Shown here in pieces: positions 9,412-16,991 of a stretch of 64,000 bases of DNA. Each line of letters opens with the position of its first letter. Position 1 is the stretch's first letter. The notes beneath the pieces were generated by a model. That model did not search any database, was not told the DNA's origin, and was given only the letters and a program-made list of their open reading frames with translations. Source of the DNA: Anaerolineales bacterium (GTDB lineage Bacteria > Chloroflexota > Anaerolineae > Anaerolineales > UBA11858); contig JANQED010000165.1 of NCBI GenBank assembly GCA_028278545.1, positions 124,001-188,000 of the forward strand. The letters are read 5' to 3'. Made by a program: the position numbers and the translations under genes.

Positions 9412-9966
9412 ATGGACATATTCACTGCTTTTGGTCTCTCTGCCAGTGCTGGCTTGAACGCTTATATCCCCCTGTTAGTCGTGGCTTTCGTGGCACGCTT
9501 CACCGAATGGATTGAACTCAGTTCGCCCTGGAGCACGTTGGAAAGTTGGTGGGTGATCGGGGTGCTAATCGTGCTTTCACTGGTCGAATTCTTCGCCGAC
9601 AAAGTGCCCGCCGTCAATCATATCAACGACATTATCCAAACCTTCGTCCGACCGGTTGCGGGGGCGATTGTCTTTGCGGCCAGCGCCCAGGTTGCCGAAG
9701 TCAACCCTATCCTGGCGATGATTGCCGGCCTGTTGATCGCTGGCGGCGTGCATGTTGCCAAGTCCGTGGCCGTGCGACCCGCAGTTACGGCAACAACGGG
9801 TGGTGCGGGCAACGTCCCGGTCAGTATTCTCGAGGATATACTATCTACGATATTGTCGATTTTGGCAATTGTGATCCCGGTGCTCATCGCCGCCATTGTT
9901 ATCTTGCTGGTATCCTGGATTATTTGGTGGATGTGGCGCAGGGCCAACAGAAAATCAAAAGTATGA
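9412..9966 (+). CDS. DUF4126 membrane protein
   Basis: A 184-residue protein with about four hydrophobic segments. The N-terminus FGLSASAGLNAYIPLLVVA and the later NHINDIIQTFVRPVAGAIVFAA are typical of DUF4126. No biochemical role is known for the family. The C-terminus ends in a short basic tail (RRANRKSKV) that should lie in the cytoplasm. The start at the ATG 9412 is favoured over the TTG at 9400; the ribosome binding site is poor. The gene lies 22 bases before the next membrane protein gene. Confidence 0.8.
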   Translation: MDIFTAFGLSASAGLNAYIPLLVVAFVARFTEWIELSSPWSTLESWWVIGVLIVLSLVEFFADKVPAVNHINDIIQTFVRPVAGAIVFAASAQVAEVNPILAMIAGLLIAGGVHVAKSVAVRPAVTATTGGAGNVPVSILEDILSTILSILAIVIPVLIAAIVILLVSWIIWWMWRRANRKSKV

Positions 9967-9988
9967 TTATGTGATAAGGAGAGCTTCA

Positions 9989-10336
9989 ATGAGTGATTAT
10001 CATCAAAGTCCCCGAACGGCCCCGAATAGTTCGATGGCCATCCTCAGCCTGATCGCAGGTATCCTTGGACTGACCATGTTTCCAGTCCTTGGCAGCATTG
10101 CAGCGTTGATCACAGGCCAGATGGCTAAGAGAGAAATTAACGAGAGTGGCGGAACCCTTGGAGGAGAGGGATTGGCCCAGGCTGGTATTATCATGGGTTG
10201 GATAGGCGTTGCTCTTACTGTGCTCGGTGTCTGTATCTTTGGCGCAGTCTTTGCCCTGCCATTTTGTCTGGGCGCATTAGGATTGGCTTCCGGCGAATGG
10301 AGCTCGGTCGTTCCCATGATCATGGGTGTGATTTAG
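9989..10336 (+). CDS. DUF4190-like small membrane protein
   Basis: A 115-residue protein: a short Ser/Pro-rich head, a hydrophobic hairpin (AILSLIAGILGLTMFPVLGSIAALITG), a soluble stretch with AKREINESGG, then a second hydrophobic pair. This is the usual layout of DUF4190 proteins, whose function is unknown. The ATG at 9989 follows AAGGAGAGC, which fixes the start although the frame is open upstream to 9896 within the preceding gene. Confidence 0.72.
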   Translation: MSDYHQSPRTAPNSSMAILSLIAGILGLTMFPVLGSIAALITGQMAKREINESGGTLGGEGLAQAGIIMGWIGVALTVLGVCIFGAVFALPFCLGALGLASGEWSSVVPMIMGVI

Positions 10337-10397
10337 TAACGCACTCTGAACAAGATAATACCTAGGAGTTCATCACTAATTCTTTGAGGAGGTTATT

Positions 10398-10601
10398 ATG
10401 TCTGAAGATTTACCCGCAGGAGAGGACATGGCCGCGGCAAGCGAAAATGGGCGTGACAACAAAATTTGGATCATAGTTGCTGTCGTTCTGATCGTGTTAT
10501 GCTGCTGCTGTGTGCTTATCGCTGGAGGAGCATGGTGGTTGTGGAATAACGGTGATGAGCTGTTCAACCTGGCTGCGCGAATAACGCAGGCGCTTCTCTG
10601 A
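10398..10601 (+). CDS. Small single-pass membrane protein
   Basis: 67 residues. An acidic, polar N-terminal 23 residues precede one strong membrane segment containing four consecutive cysteines (VLCCCCVLIAG), then a Trp-rich boundary (GGAWWLWNN) and a short tail. The start follows a perfect GAGGAGG. I do not recognise a family. The cysteines could be lipidated or simply membrane-embedded. It ends the four-gene run of small membrane proteins and is followed by a strong terminator. Confidence 0.7.
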   Translation: MSEDLPAGEDMAAASENGRDNKIWIIVAVVLIVLCCCCVLIAGGAWWLWNNGDELFNLAARITQALL

Positions 10602-10634
10602 GATACAGCTTATCATCCTGTTGATCCAAACAAG

Positions 10635-10682
10635 AACAAGGTGCGCGGTGACGAATTCCGCCACCGCGCACCTTGTTTTTCT
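10635..10682. terminator. Bidirectional terminator
   Basis: A perfect 16-bp inverted repeat (10635-10650 with 10662-10677), an 11-base loop and T-rich sequence on both sides. It separates the small membrane protein gene from the converging DUF402 gene. Confidence 0.92.
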
Positions 10683-10707
10683 TTAGGATGCTCGCGTCAG
10701 TTCGAAA

Positions 10708-11178
10708 TCAGGGAAGCCTCTTTTGGAAGATTTCACGCAGTTCTTTTAAAGCCGCATGAGCGCTCTCACGCTGTTCTGTAGATAATTCAAGGTCAATGAA
10801 TTCTTCTTCATCTAAAACTATTTGGCGCCCATCGGGGAATATTAGCAAATCCAAAGCCAGGTCTTTGTAAGCAATGGAGTGCTTCTCTATCACAGCCGGT
10901 GTGGTGATGTTGCAATACCAGCCTTTCAGGTGGTCATCTTCTCGATCATGGATTTCGAAGATGTTGTACCAGCGGTCGGAATAATAGGTTTCGACGAAGC
11001 GGTCTCCCTTGCAGAGCCACATGCCGTGGAAGAGCACATCTTCACGGTCGAAATAGGCCTCGATGATGATCTGCCTATCGCCGCGTTGGAGGACTTCGCC
11101 GGTATAGCGCCAGGTTTCGTTGCCAGCAGGGTCTTGTTTGATGACGACGATGGGGGATGCTGAGGGTTTAGTGTTCAT
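10708..11178 (-). CDS. DUF402 domain protein
   Basis: A 156-residue soluble protein of the DUF402 family, whose characterised members hydrolyse phosphate esters or anhydrides of nucleotides (FomD, the nucleoside di/triphosphatase Ntdp). The family pattern is visible: WRYTGEVLQRGD, WLCKGDRFVETYYSDRWYNIFEI, GWYCNITTPA and LDLLIFPDGRQIVLDEEEF, whose acidic residues bind metal in relatives. It overlaps the ABC transporter ATPase gene by 4 bases, so it is translated as the last gene of the thiamine operon. Its link to thiamine is by position only. Confidence 0.8.
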   Translation of the reverse strand: MNTKPSASPIVVIKQDPAGNETWRYTGEVLQRGDRQIIIEAYFDREDVLFHGMWLCKGDRFVETYYSDRWYNIFEIHDREDDHLKGWYCNITTPAVIEKHSIAYKDLALDLLIFPDGRQIVLDEEEFIDLELSTEQRESAHAALKELREIFQKRLP

Positions 11179-12203
11179 TGGGCCAGGATTTGCAGGGTTT
11201 CTGTGGGATCGTAATCTAAAACAATGCTTTCCCCAGGCCGGGGAAGATTTGTCACCGAGGAGGGCAGGTCAAACGTTAAGCTATGAGATTGTATCTCGAC
11301 TTCTAAACGACACAGACTGCCTCGGAAAGATCGCGACAAAACCCGCCCCTGGAGTTGTTTTGGACCTGAGCCGTCAAGTCGGATAATGTCGGGGCGGATC
11401 AGGAGCATGATCGTCCCCTCGGCCTCATCGGGAGCGGGTAAATCCCCTATCGGGGAACGAATAAGGCCGTCCTGAACCTTCCCTTGGAAGATGTTGCTCA
11501 TGCCCAGGAAATTCGCGACGAAGGCGTTGGCTGGTTTCTGGTAAACAGCCTGAGGAGTGCCGATTTGGGCTGCCCGCCCCTGGTTCATCACCACGACCCG
11601 GTCCGCCAGGGCAAAGGCCTCCTCTTGATCATGGGTCACATATAAGGCAGTCTGCTCCATTTGGCGCAGGATGCTTCGCAGTTCGGCCATCAAGCGTTCA
11701 CGCAGCGTACGGTCGAGGGATCCTAAGGGCTCGTCGAGCATTAACAAGTCGGGGCCTGGCGCTAGAGACCGGGCTAACGCCACACGCTGTTGTTCTCCGC
11801 CTGAGAGGGTGGCGACGGCGCGATTTCCATATTCAGCTAAACCGACCAGTTCAAGGACTTCATCAACGCGCTCGGTGATCTCACGCTGATGCCATTTGGA
11901 CATTAGCAAACCGAATGCAACGTTCTCCTGCACATTCTTATGCGGGAAGAGGGCGTAATCCTGGAACATGAGCCCGAAGCCGCGTTTGTGTGGGGGGAGG
12001 CCTCTCAGGTCGCGGTCGTCCCAATAGATATCTCCAATATCAGGCTCTTCTAGGCCAGCGATGACCCCCAAAAGTGTAGATTTACCGCATCCGCTGGGGC
12101 CGAGTAGGGTGACGATTTCGCCTTCGGCCACCTCGAAGGAGATGCCCCTCAGGGCGTGGATATGACCGTAAGATTTGTGAACGTTAGCGATTGATAACAG
12201 CAT
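11175..12203 (-). CDS. ABC transporter ATP-binding protein, thiamine uptake (ThiQ/FbpC type)
   Basis: A 342-residue ATPase that should power the double-length permease encoded upstream. Walker A is LLGPSGCGKST, the signature is LSGGEQQRVALARSLAP, Walker B is LLMLDEPLGSLD, and the switch His follows in YVTHDQEEA. A C-terminal domain of about 110 residues (TOBE-like) is present, which E. coli ThiQ lacks; FbpC and PotA have one. The start at 12203 (MLLSIANVHKSYG) is preferred to 12251 because the extra residues are not family-like. Thiamine as substrate is inferred from the operon: TPP riboswitch, thiamine diphosphokinase, ThiB-like protein. Confidence 0.85.
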   Translation of the reverse strand: MLLSIANVHKSYGHIHALRGISFEVAEGEIVTLLGPSGCGKSTLLGVIAGLEEPDIGDIYWDDRDLRGLPPHKRGFGLMFQDYALFPHKNVQENVAFGLLMSKWHQREITERVDEVLELVGLAEYGNRAVATLSGGEQQRVALARSLAPGPDLLMLDEPLGSLDRTLRERLMAELRSILRQMEQTALYVTHDQEEAFALADRVVVMNQGRAAQIGTPQAVYQKPANAFVANFLGMSNIFQGKVQDGLIRSPIGDLPAPDEAEGTIMLLIRPDIIRLDGSGPKQLQGRVLSRSFRGSLCRLEVEIQSHSLTFDLPSSVTNLPRPGESIVLDYDPTETLQILAQ

Positions 12204-12254
12204 TTTCTCTCTGCAAAAAGTGTTGTGCCCAAGGATTAATTCTAGTCTCACTCA

Positions 12255-13961
12255 TCAAAACTCGCCTACGTCGGCGATGCGGAAGCGTTCGATGGCCAGC
12301 ATACCGCTGATGGCGAAGACCATCAGGATAGTGCTCAAAGCTAAAGCCTGGCCGTAGTTCAAGACTCCGGGCCGTGAGAGCAGGCGATAGATTGCCATGG
12401 GAACAGTTGGGTACTCCGGTCGTGAGAGCAGTGAAGTGGCTCCAAACTCGCCAATCGAGATGGTGAATGCAAAGGTGGCGGCGACAAGCAAAGCGCGCCC
12501 AACCAACGGCAAGTCAATATGGCGCAGTACCTGCCGCGGTGATGCGCCCAGCACCGCGGCAGCATGGCGTAAACTCGGTTGGATGCTTTGCAGCGCTGGC
12601 GTCAGGCTGCGTACCACAAAGGGAAAGGCTACCAGGGTATGCGCGATGGGCACCAGCAGGGGGGATGTGCGTAGATCTAGTGGGGGATGTGCCAGGGCGA
12701 TGATGAAACCTAGTCCCAGCGTCACTGCCGAGGTGCCTAAGGGTAGCATCAGCAAGGGGTCGAGAACCCTGTTGAGGCGGGATGTGCGATCTTGGGCTAA
12801 TGCCCAGGCTGCGGGCAGCCCAAGGATCAACGCTAGAACTACCGTGGCTGCTGCATAGGTCAGCGATATACCTATAGCCGTCGTGGGAGGGGCGTAGAAA
12901 AGCGATTCTTGGCGGTTGATGCTCAATTCTCTGTAAAAGGCCAGGGTCAGCCCGGGGGCAAGAGAACCCTCACGCGTGTCGATCACCCCAAAGGAGGTCA
13001 CCGAACGGCCTGCCAGGGCCAGCAGAGGGGTGATCAAGATGATCAATAGCAGCGCGATCACTCCAAAGGCGAAAATCCGCTGTTGCCAGGTCAAGAGTCT
13101 GCCCTGGGTGTGTCTACTGGACTGTAGACTTATCGGCCGGGAGGTCTTGGCGGAGAGCCGCGTGTAGAGGATGGTCATCACCAGGGTACAGCCTAGCTGC
13201 AATACCGAGAGCACCGCAGCCAGCGGCAGGTTGAACAGGCTGATGGTCTGATAGAAAATCTCGACCTCCAGGGTGGCAAAGTGGGGGCCACCCAATATCA
13301 GGATCACCCCAAAGGAGGTGAAATCGAAGATGAACACCAGAAGCGCGGCGGCGGTGATCACGGGGGTCAGTAGAGGGATGGTCACATTTTTTAATACCTG
13401 CCAGCGGTTTGCGCCCAACACTTGTGCGGCTTTGCCTAGTCGCGGGTCGAGGTGGGACCAGAAATCCCCCACCATGCGCAATACGATAGTCGTGTTGTAA
13501 AAGACGTGGGCTACCAGGATGGCAGGTAGTGAGTTCAGAAACTGTATGGGCGGCTCTGGCAGGTTGAATACTTCCATCAGCCCCACATTGATCCATCCAT
13601 GGGGGCCGAGCAAGGCGTTGAAGCTCGCTGCCACAACCAGGGTGGGCATTACAAAGGGCACCCCGGTTAGCGCTCTGAGTAAGGTTTTACCTCGAAAATC
13701 AAAGCGCGCCAATAAATAGGCTCCAGGCAGCCCCAGCAGCAGCGTCAATATAGTCGAAAGAAACGCCTGCCAGATCGTGAATCCCAATACCCTATGCACC
13801 GAGGGGGATGTGATCGCCTCGACAAACGGTGCCAATGCCCCGGCTTCACTGCGCGCCAGACTCAGTTTAAGGATGCTCCCTAAAGGGTAGAAGTAGAAGA
13901 TGGCGAGAAAGATTAGAGGGGCGCACCAGAGCAGAACGGTGACTGAACGCTTATTTTGCAT
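12255..13961 (-). CDS. Thiamine-type ABC transporter permease, fused double permease
   Basis: A 568-residue inner membrane protein made of two homologous permease halves, as in ThiP and FbpB. About twelve membrane segments are visible. Each half has the EAA loop that contacts the ATPase: KAAQVLGANRWQVLKNVTIP and HAAAVLGASPRQVLRHIDLP. The start MQNKRSVTVLLW at 13961 is chosen; the open frame upstream runs through a hairpin repeat. It sits between the binding protein and the ATPase in the thiamine operon. Confidence 0.86.
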   Translation of the reverse strand: MQNKRSVTVLLWCAPLIFLAIFYFYPLGSILKLSLARSEAGALAPFVEAITSPSVHRVLGFTIWQAFLSTILTLLLGLPGAYLLARFDFRGKTLLRALTGVPFVMPTLVVAASFNALLGPHGWINVGLMEVFNLPEPPIQFLNSLPAILVAHVFYNTTIVLRMVGDFWSHLDPRLGKAAQVLGANRWQVLKNVTIPLLTPVITAAALLVFIFDFTSFGVILILGGPHFATLEVEIFYQTISLFNLPLAAVLSVLQLGCTLVMTILYTRLSAKTSRPISLQSSRHTQGRLLTWQQRIFAFGVIALLLIILITPLLALAGRSVTSFGVIDTREGSLAPGLTLAFYRELSINRQESLFYAPPTTAIGISLTYAAATVVLALILGLPAAWALAQDRTSRLNRVLDPLLMLPLGTSAVTLGLGFIIALAHPPLDLRTSPLLVPIAHTLVAFPFVVRSLTPALQSIQPSLRHAAAVLGASPRQVLRHIDLPLVGRALLVAATFAFTISIGEFGATSLLSRPEYPTVPMAIYRLLSRPGVLNYGQALALSTILMVFAISGMLAIERFRIADVGEF

Positions 13962-13977
13962 CTCATGAAGTGTCAAG

Positions 13978-14022
13978 TATCCAGTGACCAGTTGCGATTG
14001 TATATGCACTGGTCACCGGATA
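13978..14022. repeat. Intercistronic REP-like hairpin
   Basis: Arms 13978-13992 and 14008-14022 are inverted copies (14 of 15 bases) built on CCAGTGACCAGT, with a 15-base loop. It lies between the binding protein and permease genes of the thiamine operon. No T tract follows, so it is more likely an mRNA-stabilising or repeat element than a terminator. Confidence 0.7.
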
Positions 14023-14040
14023 CCGAGAATTGGGTACAGA

Positions 14041-15108
14041 CTACCGAAGCACTGTCTCCGTCCAGGCGTTGATCCATTCCTCACGGTGGGCGGCGATGTC
14101 TGTGGGAGAGAGAAATGCAGGGGCATCCGGGGTGGCCAGGTATTCCTGGAAGGTTTTGTCGAGATTGGCGTTGGGGTTGACGGGGAAAACGTACATTTGC
14201 AAAGGGATATCTTCTTGAAAAGTAGGGGAGAGCATGAAATCAACCCATTTTTCGGCCAGTTCGCGGTTGGGCGTGCCCTTGAGGATACCGACGAATTCGA
14301 TCTGGCGGAAGCAGCTCCCCGCGCCGACGACGGCTGCAGTGGGCGGTTGATCGATAGGCTCCTCGGCGAAGATCACTTCGAAAGGCGGGCTGGAGCCGTA
14401 AGAGACCACAATCGGACGCGTGCCACCCCACTGGCTGAACTCACTGTAATAGGCGGTTTCCCAGTCGTTGACGACTTTGAGGTCGTTCTCGACCAGTCCC
14501 TGCCAGAATTCCAGGTATCCCTCCGGCCCGAAATGCCCAACTGTGGCGAAGAGGAAAGCCAGTCCCGGTGAAGATGTGGCGGGATTTTCCACGACTAACA
14601 GACCCGCATATTCAGGCTTGAGCAAATCTTCCAGTGTTTCCGGTGGAGAAAGGTCATTCTCTTCGAAGTAGGCCACATCGTAGTTAAGACAGACATCGCC
14701 AAAATCTACTGGTAGAGCCCGGTTTTGAGGATCGAGCTTGAAATCGTCAGGGATATCTGCCAGTAACGGGGAGGCATATGCCTCGAAGATGCTCTCATCT
14801 AGCGCCCTGCTGAGAAAGGTGTTGTCTACGCCATAGAAGACATCCGCCAGGGGCTTGTCTTTGGCCAGCGCAGCCTTGTTGACCGCTGTGCCCGTGTCGC
14901 CAGCCTCGATGAACTGGACCTCGGCGTTGTACTGTTCTTGGAAAGCCTCCAGCACATCCTCGGAAATCGCAAAGGAGTCGTGAGTCATCACGGTGAGCTT
15001 CAAAGGCTCTGGGGGAGTGATTTCAATGGGTTCTGGCTCCGAAGCAGGGGCACAGGCGGCGAGCAAACTTATGAGTACCGAGATTGTGATGATAGTTTTG
15101 TATTTCAT
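14041..15108 (-). CDS. thiB: Thiamine-type ABC transporter substrate-binding lipoprotein
   Basis: A 355-residue lipoprotein: signal peptide with lipobox LAAC (Cys near residue 19), then a Pro/Glu linker and a periplasmic-binding-protein fold of the ThiB group. Family landmarks are LTVMTHDSFAIS at the domain start, GDTGTAVNKAALAKDKPLADVFYGVDNTFLSRAL, and VVVSYGSSPPFEV in the ligand cleft. The ATG at 15108 follows GGAGGTTTCC, four codons into the open frame. It follows the thiamine diphosphokinase gene under one TPP riboswitch. Thiamine or a derivative is the expected ligand. Confidence 0.87.
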   Translation of the reverse strand: MKYKTIITISVLISLLAACAPASEPEPIEITPPEPLKLTVMTHDSFAISEDVLEAFQEQYNAEVQFIEAGDTGTAVNKAALAKDKPLADVFYGVDNTFLSRALDESIFEAYASPLLADIPDDFKLDPQNRALPVDFGDVCLNYDVAYFEENDLSPPETLEDLLKPEYAGLLVVENPATSSPGLAFLFATVGHFGPEGYLEFWQGLVENDLKVVNDWETAYYSEFSQWGGTRPIVVSYGSSPPFEVIFAEEPIDQPPTAAVVGAGSCFRQIEFVGILKGTPNRELAEKWVDFMLSPTFQEDIPLQMYVFPVNPNANLDKTFQEYLATPDAPAFLSPTDIAAHREEWINAWTETVLR

Positions 15109-15176
15109 GGAAACCTCCATTTTGGGTCAATCCGAACGCGTTTCCTTTGCGATTGGTATTCTGCGTTTTGGGATGA

Positions 15177-15845
15177 TCAGGAACCGCGTTTGTCCCCCCT
15201 TTTGTTGAGATGGTAAGAAACTATTACCAACAAGCCTTCTTCCAACTGCACACGGGCGTGCTGAGAGTGCATCACATTGCTGACCCCGCGAGTGACTCCA
15301 AAGCGCAATGTGGCGTTCTCCAAGGGGTATTCCAAGCCCAGTGTGGTAATGCCTCTGGCGTCTCTCATAAGGGGAATGAGAGAAATAGTATCCCCAGGTT
15401 GACCTTGGATCTCTTTGGCTTGGCCGCTGCGCAGCAGAGAAATCTCTTGGGGGCCATCTACAATACAGATGGGGATAGAGGCGAAATCGGGATGAGCCAT
15501 AAGGAGCACATTTGCCAGGGTCATATCCCAGCGTGCGCCCAAAGCCCCGAAGATGATAATCTCATCAGGCTTAAGCTCCTCGGCTTTGATCAGGGCCAGT
15601 TCTAGATCGGTTTCGTCTTTGTCGGGCGGATGACGTTGTATCTCAGCCCCAGCCTCTTCAAGATCGCGCAGCTCACCCTCTGTCAGGGAGTCAAGATCGC
15701 CGATGACAAGCTTTGGGAGCAAACCCAGGCCCAAACAGTGGCGCGCCCCGCCATCCGCCGCGATGAGCACATCCCCATCTTGGATGATTTCCAAAACGCG
15801 CTGGGGGTGATGAATTTCACCGTTGGCAAAGATGATCACGCGCAA
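15177..15845 (-). CDS. thiN: Thiamine diphosphokinase
   Basis: Transfers pyrophosphate from ATP to thiamine, giving TPP. It has 222 residues. N-terminal catalytic motifs GDLDS and DKDETDLELAL are present. The usual GGRxDH segment reads GARWDM, so the final His is replaced by Met. The start is TTG at 15845: GGAGGG at 15860-15855 lies nine bases before it, inside the arm of the riboswitch terminator hairpin. A GTG two codons later is an alternative. It is the first gene after the TPP riboswitch and supplies the last step for thiamine imported by the transporter genes downstream. Confidence 0.9.
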   Translation of the reverse strand: MRVIIFANGEIHHPQRVLEIIQDGDVLIAADGGARHCLGLGLLPKLVIGDLDSLTEGELRDLEEAGAEIQRHPPDKDETDLELALIKAEELKPDEIIIFGALGARWDMTLANVLLMAHPDFASIPICIVDGPQEISLLRSGQAKEIQGQPGDTISLIPLMRDARGITTLGLEYPLENATLRFGVTRGVSNVMHSQHARVQLEEGLLVIVSYHLNKRGDKRGS

Positions 15846-15882
15846 AACAAAAATCCCTCCGCCGGTACCGGGAGAGGGATTT
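15842..15882 (-). terminator. Expression platform hairpin of the TPP riboswitch
   Basis: A near-perfect palindrome at 15851-15882 (9-bp outer stem, 2x2 mismatch, GC-rich core) followed on the minus strand by TTGTTTTG. Its 3' arm contains GGAGGG, the ribosome binding site of the thiN start. Folding would therefore both end transcription and hide the binding site. Confidence 0.82.
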
Positions 15883-15892
15883 GGTTGTCTGT

Positions 15893-15992
15893 GCTGCGAT
15901 CCCTCCGCCGGTATTATCCGGATCAGGTTGGCGGGTCGAGCACTTATATTGCGCTCCTCTCAGCCCAGAAACACTGGGCTCCCCGTGCAGTA
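15893..15992 (-). ncRNA. TPP riboswitch (thi box)
   Basis: Minus-strand leader with the conserved thi-box blocks in order: GGGGAGCCC (15984-15976), GGGCTGAGAGGAGCGC (near 15966-15951), GACCCGCCAACCTGATCCGG (near 15938-15919) and AATACCGGCGGAGGGA (near 15915-15900). The ends can pair through CTGC/GCAG (P1). It controls the thiN-ABC transporter-DUF402 operon and is expected to shut it off when TPP binds. Confidence 0.95.
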
Positions 15993-16033
15993 TTGGATTG
16001 TGAACTGAGTATACCGAGATATTGCTGGTACTG

Positions 16034-16957
16034 TCAAGAAGCAAGAATCTGGCGCGCTTTTTGAGAATCCAGTCGAATTTGGGTTACCAGCGCCTCGACG
16101 TCAGGAAAGCGCTGTTCACCACGCAAGCGAGACAAGAATTCCAAGCGCAAAGATTCACCATAGATATCGCCTTCGAAATCTAGTAGATGAGCTTCCACGC
16201 GGGCTGGCACCGACTTGGATTCGAAGGTGGGCCTGACGCCGATGTTGGCGACTGCGCCCCAGGTTTGATCCCGTACTTCAGCACGGCAGACATAAACACC
16301 CGCGGCCGGGATGGCTTGCTCCGACCAGGTTGATAAGTTGGCTGTAGGAAAGCCCAGGGTGACGCCGCGTCGATCACCTAGTTCTATCTTGCCTGCGACG
16401 CTGTAATTTCTACCCAAGAGTTGGGCAGCTTCATCAACTTGTCCTGCGCCTAGTAAAAAACGCACCCGGCTGGATGAAACAATGTCATCACCTGCGATCA
16501 GGGGTTCTGTGCGTTTTAACGTGTATCCCAACCCTTTCCCCAACTCCTTGAGAGCTTCTGCATCCCCCTGACGGTCCTTGCCTAAGGCGAAATCATGCCC
16601 GACTTGCAGATGTTGAATGTTCAAATGTCGATGCAAGGTGGTCATGAAGTCTCGCGCGGAGGTCTTGGCCACATTTACATTGAAGGGGTGGGTGATCACG
16701 ATATCAATTCCCAGATTACCCAAAAGCGCAGCTTTTTCCTCTGGTGTGGTCAGGTAGAAGGGATAGTCGTAACCGCGTAGAACCGTCGCAGGATGGGGAT
16801 AAAAGGTCAGCACCACGGCTGGAGCACCGTTTTTGAGTGCCCCAGCAGCCAATTCACGCACAACCCTCTGATGGCCGCGATGCACGCCATCAAAGGAGCC
16901 GATCGTTAGCCAGGTGTTTGCTAACTGGACGTCATCAAGAGACCAGAAATGTCGCAT
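16034..16957 (-). CDS. ribF: Bifunctional riboflavin kinase/FAD synthetase RibF
   Basis: Makes FMN from riboflavin and then FAD; 307 residues. The N-terminal adenylyltransferase domain shows TIGSFDGVHRGHQRVV with the HxGH motif. The C-terminal flavokinase domain shows the RGVTLGFPTANL segment with the conserved PTAN. The open frame extends back to 17098 inside truB, but MRHFWSL at 16957 is the family-like start, 34 bases after the truB stop. The truB-ribF order is common in bacteria. Confidence 0.95.
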   Translation of the reverse strand: MRHFWSLDDVQLANTWLTIGSFDGVHRGHQRVVRELAAGALKNGAPAVVLTFYPHPATVLRGYDYPFYLTTPEEKAALLGNLGIDIVITHPFNVNVAKTSARDFMTTLHRHLNIQHLQVGHDFALGKDRQGDAEALKELGKGLGYTLKRTEPLIAGDDIVSSSRVRFLLGAGQVDEAAQLLGRNYSVAGKIELGDRRGVTLGFPTANLSTWSEQAIPAAGVYVCRAEVRDQTWGAVANIGVRPTFESKSVPARVEAHLLDFEGDIYGESLRLEFLSRLRGEQRFPDVEALVTQIRLDSQKARQILAS

Positions 16958-16991
16958 TGGATGTTGGGCTAACGTAGCGGGTAGTTCGTTG

